Positions 45,356 through 56,409 of a DNA stretch of 64,000 nucleotides are shown here, one piece after another. A program made the translations under genes and the position numbers. Position 1 is the first letter of the stretch. Every line of letters starts with the position of its first letter. Under the pieces are notes generated by a model. That model made no database searches and was not told the origin of the DNA. It was given only the letters and a program-made list of their open reading frames with translations. The stretch covers positions 62,001 to 126,000 of the forward strand of contig CANJJS010000001.1 of assembly GCA_947474705.1 (NCBI GenBank). The letters run 5' to 3'. The stretch is from Acetobacteraceae bacterium. Its GTDB lineage: Bacteria > Pseudomonadota > Alphaproteobacteria > Acetobacterales > Acetobacteraceae.

Positions 45356-46315
45356 TCATCGCAGATTGAACCGAATGGGCACCGACAGGATCACCGGATT
45401 GCCCGGCAGTTCGGGCGGCGGCGCGGGGAGGGGCGATATTCGCGCCGCCAGCGCCAAAGCCTCGGCGTCCAGCGACGCGACGCCGGAGCCGCGATCCAGG
45501 CTGGCGGACAACACCGCGCCGGCACGGCTCAGGGAGATCCGGACATAAGCGACGCCCTGCTGCTGATTGAGGCGGGCTTCGCCTGGGTAGCGTTTCGCGG
45601 CTTGCAGCCGCGCCATGACCTGGCCCTGCCAGGCGGGCACCGCGTTTGGTGTCGTGGCTGGAGCGGATGCCGGGACCGGCCGGGCAGCGGCTGGCACCGA
45701 TTGGGGGACCGGTCCAGGCTGGATCGGGAGGGCCGCCGCGGGACCCGCCGGCTGGCGATCCACGGCTCTGTCCACGGGCCTGGGCTCTCGCTTCGGCGGC
45801 GGGAGCGGACGCGGCGGCGGTTTCGCGGCGACCGTTCGGGGCGCGGCGATGGGGGGCGGTACGGCCGGGATGGGGGCCACGACGGCGGGGGAGGGGGGCG
45901 GCGACAGGTCCGGGATCGCGGTCTCTGGCGCCGGAGGCTGGAACGCCGCCGGGGATGCGGGTGGCGGTTCCGCCGGTGCCTCCAACGGAGGTGTCTCCAC
46001 CGTTGGAGGCACCAATGGCGACTCCGCCGCCGGGAGGACGGCCGGCGCAGCGGCCACGGGGGGCAAATCGAGCAGGATCGCCGGCGGGACCGCCGGTTCG
46101 GCCGCCGGTGTCATCGGCCAGTTCGCGGCGAGCCACCCCGCCGTGCCGTGCAACCCGACGACCCCCGCGAAACACAACGCCCAGAGCCATCCACCGCGCG
46201 CCTGCCCCGCGGGTCCGGTTCTGGGCTGGGATAGTGGCCAGGGATCCCGGTGAGGCGCGTATGCGCCGGCGGCGCACCCAGGCGACGGCATGGCGGGGAA
46301 GGTCCGGGCGGTCAT
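45356..46315 (-). CDS. tonB: TonB family energy transducer
   Basis: Protein of 319 residues. A single transmembrane segment (WLWALCFAGVVGLHGTAGWL) follows a short cytosolic tail, then a long Pro/Ala/Glu-rich periplasmic spacer. The C-terminal TonB domain (about 240-319) reads RYPGEARLNQQQGVAYVRIS and ends VILSVPIRFNLR. It couples proton-motive force from ExbBD to the outer membrane receptor. ATG 46315 overlaps the exbD stop (ATGA). Confidence 0.9.
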   Translation of the reverse strand: MTARTFPAMPSPGCAAGAYAPHRDPWPLSQPRTGPAGQARGGWLWALCFAGVVGLHGTAGWLAANWPMTPAAEPAVPPAILLDLPPVAAAPAVLPAAESPLVPPTVETPPLEAPAEPPPASPAAFQPPAPETAIPDLSPPPSPAVVAPIPAVPPPIAAPRTVAAKPPPRPLPPPKREPRPVDRAVDRQPAGPAAALPIQPGPVPQSVPAAARPVPASAPATTPNAVPAWQGQVMARLQAAKRYPGEARLNQQQGVAYVRISLSRAGAVLSASLDRGSGVASLDAEALALAARISPLPAPPPELPGNPVILSVPIRFNLR

Positions 46316-46797
46316 CGCGGGAGGGCTTCCGCTGGTGGGGCAAGCCCAGGGGGATGGGTTTCGCGGGCCAATGGCATGGGGCCGCCGCGATCCAGGCCGA
46401 CCAGCGCGACCTTCAAATATCCGGCGGCGCGCAGTTCGTTCATCGTCCGCATCAGCGTTTCGTAATCCACGGTCTTGTCGGCCCGCAGGTAAACCCGCTG
46501 TTCCTTGTCCCCGCCTGACGCGCGGTCCAGGGCCACGCCAAGTTCGCCCATGGCGACCGGATCGTCCCCGAGCGCCAAAGCGTGGCTGGCCCGAATGGTC
46601 AGATAAATCGGGGTCTCCGGCCGCGGTTGCCTGGTGGCGGTGGAGGACGGCAGGTCCACGGCGATGTCCACCGTCGCCAGCGGCGCCGCGACCATGAACA
46701 CGATCAGTAGCACCAGGATCACGTCTATGAAGGGAGTGACGTTGATCTCGTGCGCGACTTCCAGGCCGTCGTCGCCGCGAGAAAGCCGGAGCGCCAT
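46312..46797 (-). CDS. exbD: Biopolymer transport protein ExbD
   Basis: Protein of 161 residues with one transmembrane segment. [20 protein letters not shown] contains the conserved Asp for proton movement. The periplasmic part includes a [20 protein letters not shown] stretch, standard for ExbD/TolR. It lies between exbB and tonB, each a few bases apart, and belongs to the operon-specific TonB system. Confidence 0.93.
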   Translation of the reverse strand: MALRLSRGDDGLEVAHEINVTPFIDVILVLLIVFMVAAPLATVDIAVDLPSSTATRQPRPETPIYLTIRASHALALGDDPVAMGELGVALDRASGGDKEQRVYLRADKTVDYETLMRTMNELRAAGYLKVALVGLDRGGPMPLARETHPPGLAPPAEALPR

Positions 46798-46802
46798 GGC
46801 GT

Positions 46803-47752
<950 letters not shown>

Positions 47753-47756
<4 letters not shown>

Positions 47757-50053
47757 AACTTCAGTTTCGCGCTGGCCAGATATGTCCGGCCTGGGAAGGG
47801 GTGGAACTCGTAGTACCGGTGATTGAACACGTTATCGATCCCGGCCACCACGGTCAGAAAATCCGACACGCGGTATCGCACATGCGCGTCCACCACGAAG
47901 AACGGATCGAACGCGCCGGTGACGCCGTTCCGCACGTCGGTGTTGTCCAGAGTCGAGAACATCGAACCGCTGTATTTCGCCGCGACGGACATCGCGAGTT
48001 CGTCGTTCGGCCGGTAGGAGATCTGCAACGTGTCCCGCCAGTCGGGAACGTTCGGCACGCGTTTGCCGGTGGCGGTGGTGCCGGCGGCGCTCCTGAACGT
48101 TGGGTCCGAGACGATTTTCGCGTCGAGGAAGGTCAGGCTGTTCGAAATCTCCAGGCCGGGCAGCCAAGGGATTTTGAACTGCGTGACCAGTTCGATCCCG
48201 CGATTGCGCAGTTCGGCGACGTTCTGCCAGGTCGAGACAAACACGCCATTGATCGGCGTGGTCTGCTGCACCAGCCCCTGGTAAACATTCTCATTGAACA
48301 ACGACAGCCGGACGCGGGTGTTCTCCGTTTCCCGCTGCACCGCGAGTTCGAAGGAGTCGACCCGTTCCGGCGTCAGATTCGCGTTGGGGATGGCGAACGT
48401 CGTCCCCGTCGAGACAATTTGATACAGTTCCGCCACGGTCGGGAACCGGTTCGCCCGTCCGTACGACGCCGTCGCGGTCCAGCCCGGCGAGAATTTCCAT
48501 TCCAGCGACAGCTTGGGCGAGAACGTCGTCGCGTTCTGTCCGGGTTGCGTGCCCTTGAATACGGTGCCGTTGGCGGCGGTGCCCAGGTTGAAACCGTTGG
48601 AGGCGTTCCATTGTTCGAGGCGGCCGCCAAGTGTCAGTTTAAAGCCGGGGGCGAACTTCCAGACCTCTTGTGCCCAGAGCGCGTTGGTCGTGGTTTTGCC
48701 TTTTCCGAGCGTGGCGAAGGTGCCGTCGCCGGCCGGGCCGGAGCCGAGATAGTCGGGTGTGTTGTACGTCGGGTTGTTGAGCGTGTATTCGTCTCGGTGG
48801 ACGCCGAAACTCACCTCGTGCGCGCCGCCGGGCCCGGTGGGCCGCCAGATTGCCTTGGCGTCGAGCGTGGTCCATCCCGTGCCATCCAGTCGCGCGATCA
48901 GGCCATTGCTTCGAAGCGTTGCGCCCGCGCCAACCCCGGCGGAACTCCGCTGGATGTCGTTGAGGAAGTCGTACCGAGTAAAAATCAGTTCGCCGTCCCA
49001 GTTCTCGCGCGTGTCGGTTTTCACCGAGACCGCGTTCATGACGTGGGTCGAGCGCCAGTTATAGGTGTTGGTGCCGAAGCCCGCGACGCCGCCATAAGTT
49101 GTGTTGCCCGCCGCGTCGGTCAAATAGGATTGCACCCGCGACTGTGTGTTACCGTCCCAGACGCCAAGCGTGTAGGTGACTTTCATCCAGTCGGCGATGT
49201 CGAAGGCGACCTTGCCGGTGACGTTGTACGTGACGGTGTGCAACAGGCCGCCCGCGCCCACGACGTTGGCCGGCGCGCCGAGTTTGTTCTGCTCCACGAT
49301 CGCGCCGCGGGTCCCGGCGGGGATGGCGGCGCTGGTGACGAAGACCAGCGGCTGGCTGTAGCTGTCCTGGCGGTTGGCGGAGATATACCAGGAGAAGCGG
49401 CCTTCCTTGCTCCCCACGCTCGCCGCGGTCTGGGTCGTCGGGAAGATTTGGTTGGTTTTGTTGTGGTTGAATTCCTGAAAGGTTTGGGTCTGGGTGAAGG
49501 TTGACTCGAATTTTTCCGGCATCTTGGTGGTGATGAACATGATCCCGCCCATCGAATTGCCGGGATAGGCCGCGGCGAAGGGGCCGTAGAGCATGTCGAC
49601 GCCCAGTATCTGTTCCGGCGCGACGATGCCCCAGCGTGGCGCGCCGATGGTGTTGTTGTTGCCGATCAGGGCGGAGATCGGGACATCGTCGACATAGACC
49701 AGGCTGCGGGCGCTGGAACTGACACCCCAGGTTCGCGTTTGCAACACCGGCTGTGTGTCGCCGTTGTTGCGTTTGCGCACGAACAGGCTGGGCAGATATT
49801 TCGCCGCGTCCTCGGTATCGACGATGTTGACGGTGTCTTCGATGCGCTGGCGGTTCACGCTTTCCGCCGTTTGCGGCAGCGCGAATTTCTCGATGTTTCG
49901 GGATACCGGGATTTGCGGGAACAGCGCTCCGGCGGGCGGCGCGGTCACCTCGACCGCCGGCATTTCGAGGGGAACAGCGGTTTGCGCTCGCGCCGTCTCC
50001 GTGGCGCATGCGAGAACAGCGAGGAAAACGCCTGCTGTGTTTCGATGGAACAT
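47753..50053 (-). CDS. TonB-dependent outer membrane receptor, probable copper uptake
   Basis: Protein of 766 residues with a signal peptide ([23 protein letters not shown] cut). Near residue 32 a TonB-box-like PAVEVTAP occurs, followed by the plug domain ([35 protein letters not shown]-type loop) and a 22-strand barrel ending [20 protein letters not shown], whose last residue is the family Phe. Substrate is inferred from neighbours (DUF2946, PCu(A)C); it could also carry another metal or chelate. Confidence 0.9.
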
Positions 50054-50133
50054 GACCGATCCTGACGTGAAACTCTTACGAACGCGTCATGCCGCCCGAT
50101 CCCGGACGTCATAACGCGGCGGATTGGGAGGTG

Positions 50134-50529
50134 TCAGAGAGTCGCGGGCGGTCCGGTGGGGTTATGCGCGCGGCGCGGCGGTCCGCGCGGGCTGGCATCG
50201 GTGTTGAAGCCGGCGGGAACGGCGCCACCGGCCAGAACCGGAAACTCTGGCGGCGTGGGATGGTCCGGCAATGTTGCATGGCCATCGAACGCGAAGGCGC
50301 AGACCGGGCAGTGCTCGCAAGCGGGCGGGCCGCCTGGCGAGGGTTGGTCCGGCGTCCGATCGGTGTGGCAGAGCGTGGCGCCCAGCGCCTTCAGTCCCGT
50401 GTCGATCCCCGCGACTTGCGTTGCTTGCGCGGGTAGTGGCATCGCGCCGCGAATCAGCATGCATGTCAGCGCCATCAGCGCGACAAACAGCCTTGGCCAA
50501 TCTCTGGCCGCGATCCGCTGAGCCTTCAT
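50134..50529 (-). CDS. DUF2946-like cysteine-rich exported protein
   Basis: Protein of 131 residues with an N-terminal hydrophobic segment (LFVALMALTCMLIRGAMPLP). It carries ATLCHTDRTP and PPACEHCPVCAFAFDGHA, four cysteines plus histidines in the DUF2946 arrangement seen next to copper uptake and cytochrome genes (from memory). It is the first gene of the copper operon, 80 bp before the receptor. ATG 50529 is used; 50577 is a longer alternative. Confidence 0.82.
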   Translation of the reverse strand: MKAQRIAARDWPRLFVALMALTCMLIRGAMPLPAQATQVAGIDTGLKALGATLCHTDRTPDQPSPGGPPACEHCPVCAFAFDGHATLPDHPTPPEFPVLAGGAVPAGFNTDASPRGPPRRAHNPTGPPATL

Positions 50530-50841
50530 GGCGCGTTTGTAATCCGTTTCCACGCGGGACGCCAGATGCGGGAACATGCCCGCTTTTGCCCATGGAAACC
50601 GTTGCGTACCCGGACAATGCGCGGCCGGCCGGCGCAGGCGGCGACGAGCGCCTCCGGCACCCGGTCAAGAGGCGGCAGACCGATCGACACCGCCCTGGTT
50701 TTCTCGAACATCTCAAACAGCGAGGCGATGCCGGCGTCGCCCAACGCCTCTTGGTCATTCAGACGGGCTGCGACGACTGCCGCCGCGTGCCGCGGCGTCG
50801 CGGCAAAAATCGTGCCGGCCGCACCACGGAACGTGCGGACG
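50530..50841. other. Stretch upstream of the copper operon with no clear gene
   Basis: This 312-base stretch lies upstream of DUF2946 and contains a minus-strand open frame reading GDAGIASLFEMFEKTRAVSI, which I do not recognise. It probably holds the copper operon promoter. It may also include decayed sequence belonging to the truncated binding-protein remnant at 50842-51297. No convincing operator is visible by eye. Confidence 0.4.
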
Positions 50842-51297
50842 GCCCGCCGTCACGCCGCCGATCGCGACCAACTTCAGGGTCCGTTTCTCGGTCGTCATTT
50901 GCATCGATGTGGTGCCGATCGGCGAGCCGGAGATTTTCCCGCCCAGATCCGCGTTGTCCTGGTCGGTGGCGCCAATTGGGATGGTGTCCCGGCTTCTGGC
51001 CGTGGCGACCGCCGCATCCATGCCGGGAAACAGCGACGCCACGGTGAGATTGTCTGACTCGGCCTTGGGGCGGAGCATGATTTTCAACGGCGTCCCGTCC
51101 GGACGGACCGGATCGATCCGGGCCAACAACGCCGGGATATCCGCGGGGTCAAGCCTCGCCGCGCCCGGATGCGAACGGGCGACAACATAGGGCGTGCACA
51201 CCTCGAACTGTGTCGTCACCTTCGTGGTCCGTTCCGCCGGTGTCAGCGGATGTCCAGAGATCGCGATGTGCGGGACGCCGTCCGCCGCTGCCGCGCC
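50842..51297 (-). pseudogene. Truncated phosphate-type (PstS-like) substrate-binding protein remnant
   Basis: The frame reads GAAAADGVPHIAISGHPLTP, then VCTPYVVARSHPGAARLDPA, PDGTPLKIMLRPKAESDN, IGATDQDNADLGGKI and RTLKLVAIGGVTAG. This matches the middle and rear lobes of PstS-like binding proteins that have the ISGRPLTPAE and DGVxPS motifs. The signal peptide and first 90 or so residues are missing (upstream is serC promoter and the next gene). At 50841 the expected YPxxK ending is lost and an unrelated tail runs to 50755. It is read as a decayed gene. Confidence 0.5.
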
Positions 51298-51429
51298 GTA
51301 CCGGCACCCGGACCGGACGGCCCGCCTGTTCCAAATATTCATTTGACGCGCCCCGTCCCCCGCCCTATCTCCCCGCCTGGGCCACGCCTCCCCACCGGGG
51401 CGCTTCTCTTCTGAAAGGGAGAGCCGACA

Positions 51430-52593
51430 ATGAACACCATCCCCACGCCAGACATCCGTCCCGCGAACCCATGTTTTTCTTCCGGCCCCTGCGCGAAACG
51501 CCCAGGGTTCACGATGGAAGCACTGAATGGCGCGTTGCTGGGCCGAAACCATCGGGCCACGGAAACCAAAGCCAAAATCACCGAAGTCATCGACCGCTCC
51601 CGCGCGCTGCTGGGCATGCCGGACGATTGGCGGCTGGGCGTGGTTCCGGGCTCCGACACCGGCGCCATGGAAATCGCCATGTGGTCGCTGCTGGGCGCAC
51701 GCCCCGTCGATATCGTGACCTTCGAGAGCTTCGGGGCCGGCTGGGCCACGGATATTCTGTCGCAACTGAAACTTCCGAACGCGCGGACGATTTCCGCCGA
51801 TTATGGCGAGCTGCCCGATCTGGCCTCCGTCGATCCGGCGCATGATTTCGTGTTCACGTGGAACGGCACCACCTCCGGCGTGAAAGTTAAAGACGCGGAC
51901 TGGATCGCGGACGATCGCCTGGGGCTGGCGATCTGCGACGCGACGTCCGCCGTGTTCGCGATGCCCATCGACTGGAAAAAGCTCGATGTGGTCACCTGGT
52001 CCTGGCAGAAAGTGCTGGGCGGGGAGGCCGCGCACGGCATGCTGGCGCTCTCGCCCCGCGCCGTCGAACGTCTGGAAACCCACACCCCCGCCTGGCCGCT
52101 TCCTAAGCTGTTCCGGCTGACAAACAAGGGCAAGCTGACCGAGGGCATCTTCCGCGGCGACACCATGAACACGCCCTCGATGCTCTGCGTCGAGGACGCG
52201 TTGGACGGTCTGCGCTGGGCCGAGCACGTCGGTGGCCTGCCGGCGCTGTTCGCGCGCAGCCAGGCGAATTTCCAGGCGATCGCCGATTTCGTGGCGACGG
52301 ACACGCGGTACGATTTCTTGGCGCGCGACCCGGAAACGCGGTCCAACACGTCCATATGTCTCAAGATTGTTTCGCCCTGGTTCCTCTCGCTTGACGCCGC
52401 GCGGCAGGCGAAGGCGGCGAAAGACATCGCCGCGCTGCTGGAAAAAGAAAAAATCGCCTACGATATCGGCGCCTATCGCGATGCCCCGCCGGGCCTGCGC
52501 ATCTGGGGCGGCGCCACCGTGCAGACCTTCGACATCCAGGCCCTCATGCTTTGGACCGCCTGGGCGCACGATGTCGTGGCCGGCCGAGGCTGA
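51430..52593 (+). CDS. serC: Phosphoserine aminotransferase
   Basis: PLP enzyme of 387 residues. [15 protein letters not shown] near the N-terminus, [17 protein letters not shown], the PLP-lysine segment [16 protein letters not shown] and [12 protein letters not shown] near the end are typical of the SerC subgroup found in alphaproteobacteria. It converts 3-phosphohydroxypyruvate to phosphoserine with glutamate. It lies 72 bp before serA, so the two steps are likely co-transcribed. GGGAGA precedes ATG 51430. Confidence 0.95.
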   Translation: MNTIPTPDIRPANPCFSSGPCAKRPGFTMEALNGALLGRNHRATETKAKITEVIDRSRALLGMPDDWRLGVVPGSDTGAMEIAMWSLLGARPVDIVTFESFGAGWATDILSQLKLPNARTISADYGELPDLASVDPAHDFVFTWNGTTSGVKVKDADWIADDRLGLAICDATSAVFAMPIDWKKLDVVTWSWQKVLGGEAAHGMLALSPRAVERLETHTPAWPLPKLFRLTNKGKLTEGIFRGDTMNTPSMLCVEDALDGLRWAEHVGGLPALFARSQANFQAIADFVATDTRYDFLARDPETRSNTSICLKIVSPWFLSLDAARQAKAAKDIAALLEKEKIAYDIGAYRDAPPGLRIWGGATVQTFDIQALMLWTAWAHDVVAGRG

Positions 52594-52665
52594 TTCGGGC
52601 TCTCGTTTCCCGCCCATTCGCGCGGGAGTGTTCAAAAACATACGGTTAAGACAGGACCTTCCCAA

Positions 52666-54252
52666 ATGCCCAAGGTTCTCATCAGCGACAAACTCTCCGC
52701 CGCCGCCCTCGATATTTTCCGGCGCCGGGGGGTCGACGCGGACTTCAAACCGGGACTCTCGCCCGCCGAACTTCGCGCGATTATCGGGAGTTACGACGGC
52801 CTCGCGATCCGCTCCGCGACCAAGGTCACCAAGGAACTGCTGGATGCCGCGACGAATCTGAAAGTCGTGGGACGCGCGGGCATCGGTGTCGACAATGTCG
52901 ATATTCGTTCGGCGACCGCGCGCGGCGTCGTGGTCATGAACACACCGCACGGCAACACGATCACGACCGCCGAGCACGCGATCGCCATGATGTTCGCTCT
53001 CGCCCGGGAAATTCCCCAGGCGGATGCCTCCACGCGCGCGGGAAAATGGGAAAAGAACCGCTTCCTTGGCGTCGAACTGACCGGGAAAACGCTGGGCGTG
53101 ATCGGCTGCGGCAATATCGGCTCGATCGTCGCCAATCGCGGCGTCGGGCTGCATATGAAGGTGGTGGCGTACGATCCCTATCTCTCGGAGAAGAAGGCGC
53201 TCGATCTGGGCGTGGAGAAAGCCGATCTCGACACGCTGCTGGAACGCGCCGATTTCATCACGCTGCACACGCCGCTGACCGACGCGACACGCAATATTCT
53301 CTCGCGCGAGGCACTGGCGAAAACCCGCAAAGGCGTGCGCGTGATCAACTGCGCCAGGGGCGGGTTGCTGGAGGAAGTGGCGCTGGCGGAGGCGATTAAA
53401 TCCGGCCATGTCGCGGGCGCCGCTCTGGATGTGTTCGAAAACGAACCCGCGACGGACTCGCCGCTGTTCGCCCTGGACAATGTCGTTTGCACCCCGCATC
53501 TCGGCGCCGCGACGGAAGAGGCGCAGGAGAACGTGGCGCGTCAGATCGCCGATCAGATCTGCGATTTTTTGCTGACCGGCGCTATTTCCAACGCGATCAA
53601 CATGGCGTCGGTGACGGCGGAAGAAGCGCCGCGGCTGCGCCCTTATATGGAGCTGTGCCGGCTTCTGGGCGCATTCGCGGGTCAACTGACTCAGGCGCGC
53701 GACGGCGCGATCAAGCGGGTGTCGATCGAGTTCGAGGGGTTGGCGGCCGGCCTCAACACCCGCCCCATGACCGCGGCGGCGCTGGCCGGGTTGATGTCGC
53801 CACTGATGGCGGGGGTGAACATGGTCAATGCCGGCATCGCCGCGCGCGACCATGGGATCGACGTGGCGGAAACCGTGCACGACCGTCCCAGCGAATATCA
53901 GACGCTGGTGCGGATCACGATCGGCGCGGGGGACATGGAGCGCTCGGTGGCGGGCACGCTGTTCGCGGGGTCTCGGCCGCGGATCGTGGAGATCAAGGGC
54001 ATCAAGGTGGAGGCCGATTTCGCGCCGCATATGTTGTATGTCACCAACCAGGACAAGCCGGGTTTCATCGGCCGGTTCGGCGCCACGCTGGCGGGCGCGG
54101 GGATCAACATCGCCACCTTCCATCTGGGGCGCGCCGAACGGGAAGGGGATGCGATTTGCCTGGTCTCGGTGGACGAAACCGTGCCGGAAGACGTTCTGGC
54201 GATGGTGCGCACCTTGCCTCTTGTGATGCAGGCGACGGCCTTGGCATTCTGA
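52666..54252 (+). CDS. serA: D-3-phosphoglycerate dehydrogenase
   Basis: Protein of 528 residues, the long SerA type. The NAD domain has KTLGVIGCGNIGSIVANRG; the catalytic region has INCARGGLLEEVALAEAIKS and TPHLGAATEEAQENVARQIA. An intervening ASB domain follows, and the ACT domain at about 450-528 reads HMLYVTNQDKPGFIGRFG. It catalyses the first step of serine synthesis and is often inhibited by serine through the ACT domain. It lies downstream of serC, as is usual. Confidence 0.96.
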   Translation: MPKVLISDKLSAAALDIFRRRGVDADFKPGLSPAELRAIIGSYDGLAIRSATKVTKELLDAATNLKVVGRAGIGVDNVDIRSATARGVVVMNTPHGNTITTAEHAIAMMFALAREIPQADASTRAGKWEKNRFLGVELTGKTLGVIGCGNIGSIVANRGVGLHMKVVAYDPYLSEKKALDLGVEKADLDTLLERADFITLHTPLTDATRNILSREALAKTRKGVRVINCARGGLLEEVALAEAIKSGHVAGAALDVFENEPATDSPLFALDNVVCTPHLGAATEEAQENVARQIADQICDFLLTGAISNAINMASVTAEEAPRLRPYMELCRLLGAFAGQLTQARDGAIKRVSIEFEGLAAGLNTRPMTAAALAGLMSPLMAGVNMVNAGIAARDHGIDVAETVHDRPSEYQTLVRITIGAGDMERSVAGTLFAGSRPRIVEIKGIKVEADFAPHMLYVTNQDKPGFIGRFGATLAGAGINIATFHLGRAEREGDAICLVSVDETVPEDVLAMVRTLPLVMQATALAF

Positions 54253-54312
54253 CGGCGCGAACGGACGGACGATCGGAGGGAGGGACACATCATCGGCTTT
54301 CGGCGATTCGCG

Positions 54313-54900
54313 ATGGCGTGCCTGGCCCTGGGCTTGCTGACGCCCGGCATGGCCGCCAAGGCGGAAACCAAACGTTTGTTCGCGTTGCCGCCCTTGCAAT
54401 GGGACCGGGAAATGGCGCGCGACAAGCCCGCGCGGATCCATGGCCCGTCCGATCTCGGCAATCTGACGGGCGGCATCGTGTTCGGGATGCAACCACGGGA
54501 CGTCAACCGCAGGCTTCCCAATCCTCTGCCCAAAATCGAGTGGAGCAGCCTGGGTTCGGCAGCGGAGTTTCCGGAAGACGTCCGGTTTTTCCTGGTGCGG
54601 CTGGACAGTTTGCGGGACCTGGCCGCCGGGGTGGGTTCGTGTGTTGGCGCCACCAGCCATGTCGTCTTCTTGTTTCGTGCCGGCGGGTTGTTCCGCATGT
54701 CCTGGCGTCTGATACCGGACGCCGCGTGCCCGTCGCCCAGGGCGTCGGCGGAAGATATTTTCGCGCGGTTTTTGGCGATCGATCAATCCGCCGCGTTGAC
54801 CACCCATTACCGTCCGAACAAGGCCGAGGTCGTCGAGGTCACGGACCCGGCGGGCGGTTATCTGATCCCGATCCGTTGGCAAAACAGGCAGAGGCGATGA
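54313..54900 (+). CDS. Secreted protein of unknown function
   Basis: Protein of 195 residues with a Sec-type signal (ACLALGLLTPGMAAKAE). No family recognised; it carries VGSCVGATSHVVFLF and IDQSAALTTHYRPNKAEVV. Oddly the basic residues of the signal peptide (FRRFA) lie upstream of the ATG, and GGAGGGAGGG is 8-10 bp before in-frame ATC codons at 54289 and 54292. The real start may be one of these rare codons. It overlaps the next gene as ATGA and so may form a pair with it. Confidence 0.6.
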   Translation: MACLALGLLTPGMAAKAETKRLFALPPLQWDREMARDKPARIHGPSDLGNLTGGIVFGMQPRDVNRRLPNPLPKIEWSSLGSAAEFPEDVRFFLVRLDSLRDLAAGVGSCVGATSHVVFLFRAGGLFRMSWRLIPDAACPSPRASAEDIFARFLAIDQSAALTTHYRPNKAEVVEVTDPAGGYLIPIRWQNRQRR

Positions 54901-55481
54901 TCCGCCTGCTTCTTCGCCTGGCCATGGCGGCCGTGCTCCTCTGGACGTTGCCCGCGCGCGCCGTGATTCAGGGCTTCGAGGTCGAAGACGACGTCCCGCC
55001 GGTGATTGAGGACAGCACGTCCGCCGCGTCCTGCACCATCGCCTGGCTGGTGACCGACCTTTCGACACATGACACGCTGGTCGCGCGTATGCTGGTGCCT
55101 TCGGCGCCGAACGAGCGCCCGGTGGACAACCAGATGCCGTGCCCGAAGATGGTTGCCCCGCGCATAGCCGCCCGCGCGCTGGACGCCTGCGTCGTCCGGG
55201 CCGCCGAGCCCAGAACCTGTGTCTATGGCGATATGGCGCGGGATTTTCTGAAGCGTCCGACCGCCAATAACACGGCGGAAAATACGTCGCGCTGCGCGTC
55301 CGATCGCGCGTCCGACATCGGCATCGCCTGTGCGCGCGCCGATGGGGAGGCGCAGCTTTGCGCCGTGGCCTGCGGCAATTCCCCCGAGGCGGCGATCGCG
55401 GCCGCCGTCGGCCGTTGCGAGACCAAGCATCAGCTTGCCTGCGACCTTACCGGCTCGCAGCCCGTACTGGCGCCAAGATAA
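54897..55481 (+). CDS. Cysteine-rich secreted protein of unknown function
   Basis: Protein of 194 residues with signal peptide MIRLLLRLAMAAVLLWTLPA (RA cut). It has about 11 cysteines. The last 45 residues (GEAQLCAVACGNSPEAAIAA, then GRCETKHQLACDL) resemble DUF4189-type repeats, but the match is weak. Its start overlaps the preceding gene's stop (ATGA), so the two are probably one operon. Its 3' end overlaps the convergent SGNH-like gene by 35 bp. Confidence 0.6.
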   Translation: MIRLLLRLAMAAVLLWTLPARAVIQGFEVEDDVPPVIEDSTSAASCTIAWLVTDLSTHDTLVARMLVPSAPNERPVDNQMPCPKMVAPRIAARALDACVVRAAEPRTCVYGDMARDFLKRPTANNTAENTSRCASDRASDIGIACARADGEAQLCAVACGNSPEAAIAAAVGRCETKHQLACDLTGSQPVLAPR

Positions 55482-56406
55482 GGGCGAGTTCGGCCGCGAT
55501 CAGCCGGGAGTGCGCGATCTGCGCGGGTTCCGCCAGATGATCCGGCGAGTCGAAGAAGGCCGAGCGCGGGTAGCGCGCGCGGTCGCCAGGATCGATGAAG
55601 CTGGCGCCATGCGATTCGAAGACATGCGCGATGGCGGCGCGGGTTTCGGCGGGTATTGGCGAATCGGCGAACCCCGCGGGCAGTCCGCCGACGACGGCGA
55701 CCCCGTGCTCGCCTGCCCAGCGGAGGAACGCCGCGACCGTGGCCGTCCCCGCTCCGGACGCCACCCGGTCCGGGCTTTCATGCGCCGGCACCACAAGCGC
55801 CAGCCAGCCCGGGTTGGCTCCGGGCAGCGAGGGAAGGTGCCCCGCGCGGTCCCCCCAGGCGTTGCGCTCCCCGCCCATGGCCGCGCGCGGGTCGAGGAAG
55901 CCGCTCCAGACCAGCGAGGTCTCGATTCCGCTCATCGCCACGCCGCGCGGGCCGGAGGCGAAGGCGGCGCCCGCCCATCGCGCCGGTGCCAGGGTGGCGA
56001 GGGTCGCGCGATCGTGCCGGAACATGATCGCGCCATCCGGTCCCAGCGTCGAGGCCGGGCGGGAATATTGCGCCTCCTCCAGCGGCAAATAGACGGCGTC
56101 GCCTGGGCGTAGCAACGGGCGCCAGCGCGCGAACAGGTAGTCCAGCCCGATGCCGACCGCGATTCCCGCGTTGACGCAGGGGATGTCGAGGATGGGTTCG
56201 ATGGTCTCGCAGCGATGCGAGTAGGGGCCGTTGGAACCGGCGATCAGGACCAGTTTGCGCCCCTGGATGGAGGCGCCGCGGGCGAGGCTGGACTCGATCT
56301 GATTTCGGAACAGACCCAGCGACAAAGGGCGGTCCAGCACGAAGCCGAACAACGTCCAATAGAGGAGCAGCGAGGCGAGGCACGGCAGAACAATCCGTCG
56401 CGCCAT
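55447..56406 (-). CDS. SGNH/GDSL-like hydrolase domain protein, partner of MBOAT protein
   Basis: Protein of 319 residues. It starts with a hydrophobic anchor (VLPCLASLLLYWTLFGFVL), then an SGNH-like core: IAGSNGPYSHRCETIEPI with the putative Ser, AGIAVGIGLDYLFAR, and the C-terminal FFDSPDHLAEPAQIAHSRL with the Asp-His pair. Such proteins work with MBOAT acyltransferases (AlgJ/AlgX type) in extracellular polysaccharide acetylation. The gene follows the MBOAT gene, 3 bp apart, on the same strand. Confidence 0.7.
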   Translation of the reverse strand: MARRIVLPCLASLLLYWTLFGFVLDRPLSLGLFRNQIESSLARGASIQGRKLVLIAGSNGPYSHRCETIEPILDIPCVNAGIAVGIGLDYLFARWRPLLRPGDAVYLPLEEAQYSRPASTLGPDGAIMFRHDRATLATLAPARWAGAAFASGPRGVAMSGIETSLVWSGFLDPRAAMGGERNAWGDRAGHLPSLPGANPGWLALVVPAHESPDRVASGAGTATVAAFLRWAGEHGVAVVGGLPAGFADSPIPAETRAAIAHVFESHGASFIDPGDRARYPRSAFFDSPDHLAEPAQIAHSRLIAAELALILAPVRAASR

Positions 56407-56409
56407 GTC

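Noticed and set aside
47801-49504. Plus-strand 567-codon frame over the TonB-dependent receptor
   Set aside because: Antisense shadow of the receptor gene, whose signal peptide, plug and terminal Phe are clear.
50755-55068. Very long minus-strand open frame (about 1437 codons) across serC/serA and neighbours
   Set aside because: It is antisense to serC and serA, Arg/Gly-rich with no domains, and arises from GC-rich codon bias. Only its last part (50842-51297) has protein-family similarity, kept as a pseudogene.
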